Positions 5,758 to 6,501 of a stretch of DNA of 6,501 nucleotides are shown piece by piece. Both the position numbers and the translations under genes were made by a program. The first letter of the stretch is position 1; each line of letters begins with the position of its first letter. The stretch is taken from positions 1 through 6,501 of the forward strand of contig CAJLZR010000049.1 of the NCBI GenBank assembly GCA_905211185.1. The letters are read 5' to 3'. This DNA comes from an uncultured Oscillospiraceae bacterium. Lineage in GTDB: Bacteria; Bacillota_A; Clostridia; Oscillospirales; Acutalibacteraceae. Below the pieces are notes generated by a model. The model was not told the DNA's origin and did no database searches. It saw nothing but the letters and a program-made list of their open reading frames with translations.

Positions 5758-6222
5758 CTATTTTGTTTTGATATTGTTTCTTTTAAGCCCGATTTTAAGA
5801 GCTTCTTTGTGTTTGCCGGATTTTTTAAGTCTTTTTCTTGTATTGCTTATGAAAGGTCTTGGGTCACAGAACTCATCTGATGAAGGATAATCATAATAAT
5901 AGTCTTTGCCACCATGACCATATTCAATTAAAACCGCAAGTTCGGGTCCTTCGTTTGCAGTCTTATATTCTTGATTAAACTCTGTTGTATTCTCGATTTT
6001 GATAGTTCCGTTTTTCACTTCATCATGAACGATATTTTCTTCATCATCGAGCCCTCCAAATGCACGTCTTTCGTAAATTTTAGGAGTATAAACAGCGAAA
6101 ACATCAGTTTCAATGGATTTTATTTCCTCGCTTCTTGTAGTTTCAAAAACTTCATTTTCAAGTGAATCGTCAATCGCTTTTTCTACGACTTTTCTAAGCT
6201 CTTTTAAACTTTTAACCTTCAT
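5758..6222 (-). CDS. Phage structural protein, probably HK97 gp10-like head-tail/tail component
   Basis: The protein starts with a helix (VKSLKELRKVVEKAIDDSLE), continues with DVFAVYTPKIYERRAFGGLD, a motif that recurs in structural proteins of Clostridia prophages, and ends with LAVLIEYGHGGKDYYYDYP, then DPRPFISNTRKRLKKSGKHKEALKIGL. The order 'N-terminal helix, central beta strands, then E-x-G and a ...PRPF... helix' is that of HK97 gp10-type proteins, which act at the head-tail joint or tail end. The 154-residue length fits. Its ATG overlaps the end of the upstream gene by 11 bases and no good ribosome site is seen, so translation is probably coupled. It is followed after 14 bases by the tape-measure-like gene; in complete phages major tail protein and chaperone genes usually lie between, so genes may be missing here. 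Confidence 0.72.
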   Translation of the reverse strand: MKVKSLKELRKVVEKAIDDSLENEVFETTRSEEIKSIETDVFAVYTPKIYERRAFGGLDDEENIVHDEVKNGTIKIENTTEFNQEYKTANEGPELAVLIEYGHGGKDYYYDYPSSDEFCDPRPFISNTRKRLKKSGKHKEALKIGLKRNNIKTK

Positions 6223-6501
6223 TTTTCGGATTTAAATTCTTAGAAATTTTTTCAAGCTTTTTAACTGTTTCAGATGACATCAAGTGCTTTTGATTTTCAA
6301 TTACTTCGGTTATCTTTTTTATGAGCTTATCAAGGTTTTCAAGTGTTTTATCTTTTGATATTTTTCTAAGATAACAATCTTTTTTAAACTGTATCTGCTT
6401 GTCTATTTGCTTTTTGAGAGTCTTATACACTTTAGTTGCCGTAAATTTATCAAAAAGCATTTCTCCAAGCTTTGAAATCATTAAGTTATACGTAAAATCA
6501 A
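6212..6501 (-). CDS. Unknown small coiled-coil-type phage-block protein (5' partial)
   Basis: Not recognised. The visible protein is lysine-rich and almost wholly helical (KVYKTLKKQIDKQIQFKKD, LENLDKLIKKITEVIENQKH, ETVKKLEKISKNL), with heptad-like spacing of Leu/Ile, so it probably forms a coiled coil. The first ATG in view is at 6481, but the frame stays open to the window edge (DFTYNL before the Met) and no Shine-Dalgarno sequence precedes that ATG; the gene therefore likely begins beyond base 6501. Its stop lies inside the start of the next phage gene (11-base overlap), typical of phage structural operons. It could be a head-tail adaptor, a scaffold or an unrelated small protein. Confidence 0.6.
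   Translation of the reverse strand, partial: DFTYNLMISKLGEMLFDKFTATKVYKTLKKQIDKQIQFKKDCYLRKISKDKTLENLDKLIKKITEVIENQKHLMSSETVKKLEKISKNLNPKNEG

Noticed and set aside
5971..6165. Plus-strand open frame of 64 codons opposite the gp10-like gene
   Set aside because: Antisense to a protein with recognisable phage motifs; composition is the Phe/Ile-rich shadow expected in AT-rich DNA.
1..6501. CRISPR array, insertion-sequence ends or toxin-antitoxin pair
   Set aside because: No regularly spaced direct repeats, transposase gene, terminal inverted repeats or paired small toxin/antitoxin genes were seen on either strand.

Overview
The window is AT-rich (low-GC) bacterial DNA with strong Shine-Dalgarno sites, U-tailed hairpin terminators and standard stop codons. 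This composition, together with the protein types, suggests an anaerobic Firmicute of the Clostridia kind. Genus and species cannot be read from the sequence.

Left part, plus strand: base 2 to 715 is an RsuA/RluB-type rRNA pseudouridine synthase, open at its 5' end and closed by a clear terminator (775-806). A two-gene operon follows. It starts with a MerR-family regulator (908-1807) whose promoter has the hallmark MerR layout: TTGACA and TATAAT boxes separated by a long 19-bp spacer that contains a perfect 8+1+8 palindrome. Seventeen bases after the regulator comes a gene for an AAA+ ATPase of the Clp type (1825-3135). It has an N-terminal signal peptide and, inside its ATPase domain, an uninterrupted run of 20 G (2779-2798). 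A change of G number by anything other than a multiple of three stops translation within about ten codons, before the arginine finger and sensor 2. The operon ends at a long hairpin terminator (3221-3275). A regulated, exported, apparently phase-variable, torsin-like ATPase is the most unusual content of the window.

Right part, minus strand: a class I SAM-dependent methyltransferase (3344-4249) with its own ribosome binding site and a terminator that converges with the ATPase operon. Upstream of it (higher coordinates) lies a compact phage structural block, transcribed right to left. It holds a small coiled-coil-type protein that runs off the window edge (6212 to beyond 6501), a phage structural protein of probable HK97-gp10-like type (5758-6222), and a coiled-coil protein resembling the N-terminal part of a tape-measure protein (4457-5743). 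The last is short for a tape-measure protein. It runs out of frame into a 48-residue unknown reading frame (4339-4485), after which no other tail, host-recognition or lysis gene is seen. This suggests a prophage remnant, or a domesticated fragment, ending near 4.3-4.5 kb.

The chromosomal plus-strand genes and the phage-derived minus-strand genes converge on 3136-3343, which holds two terminators and one further small hairpin.
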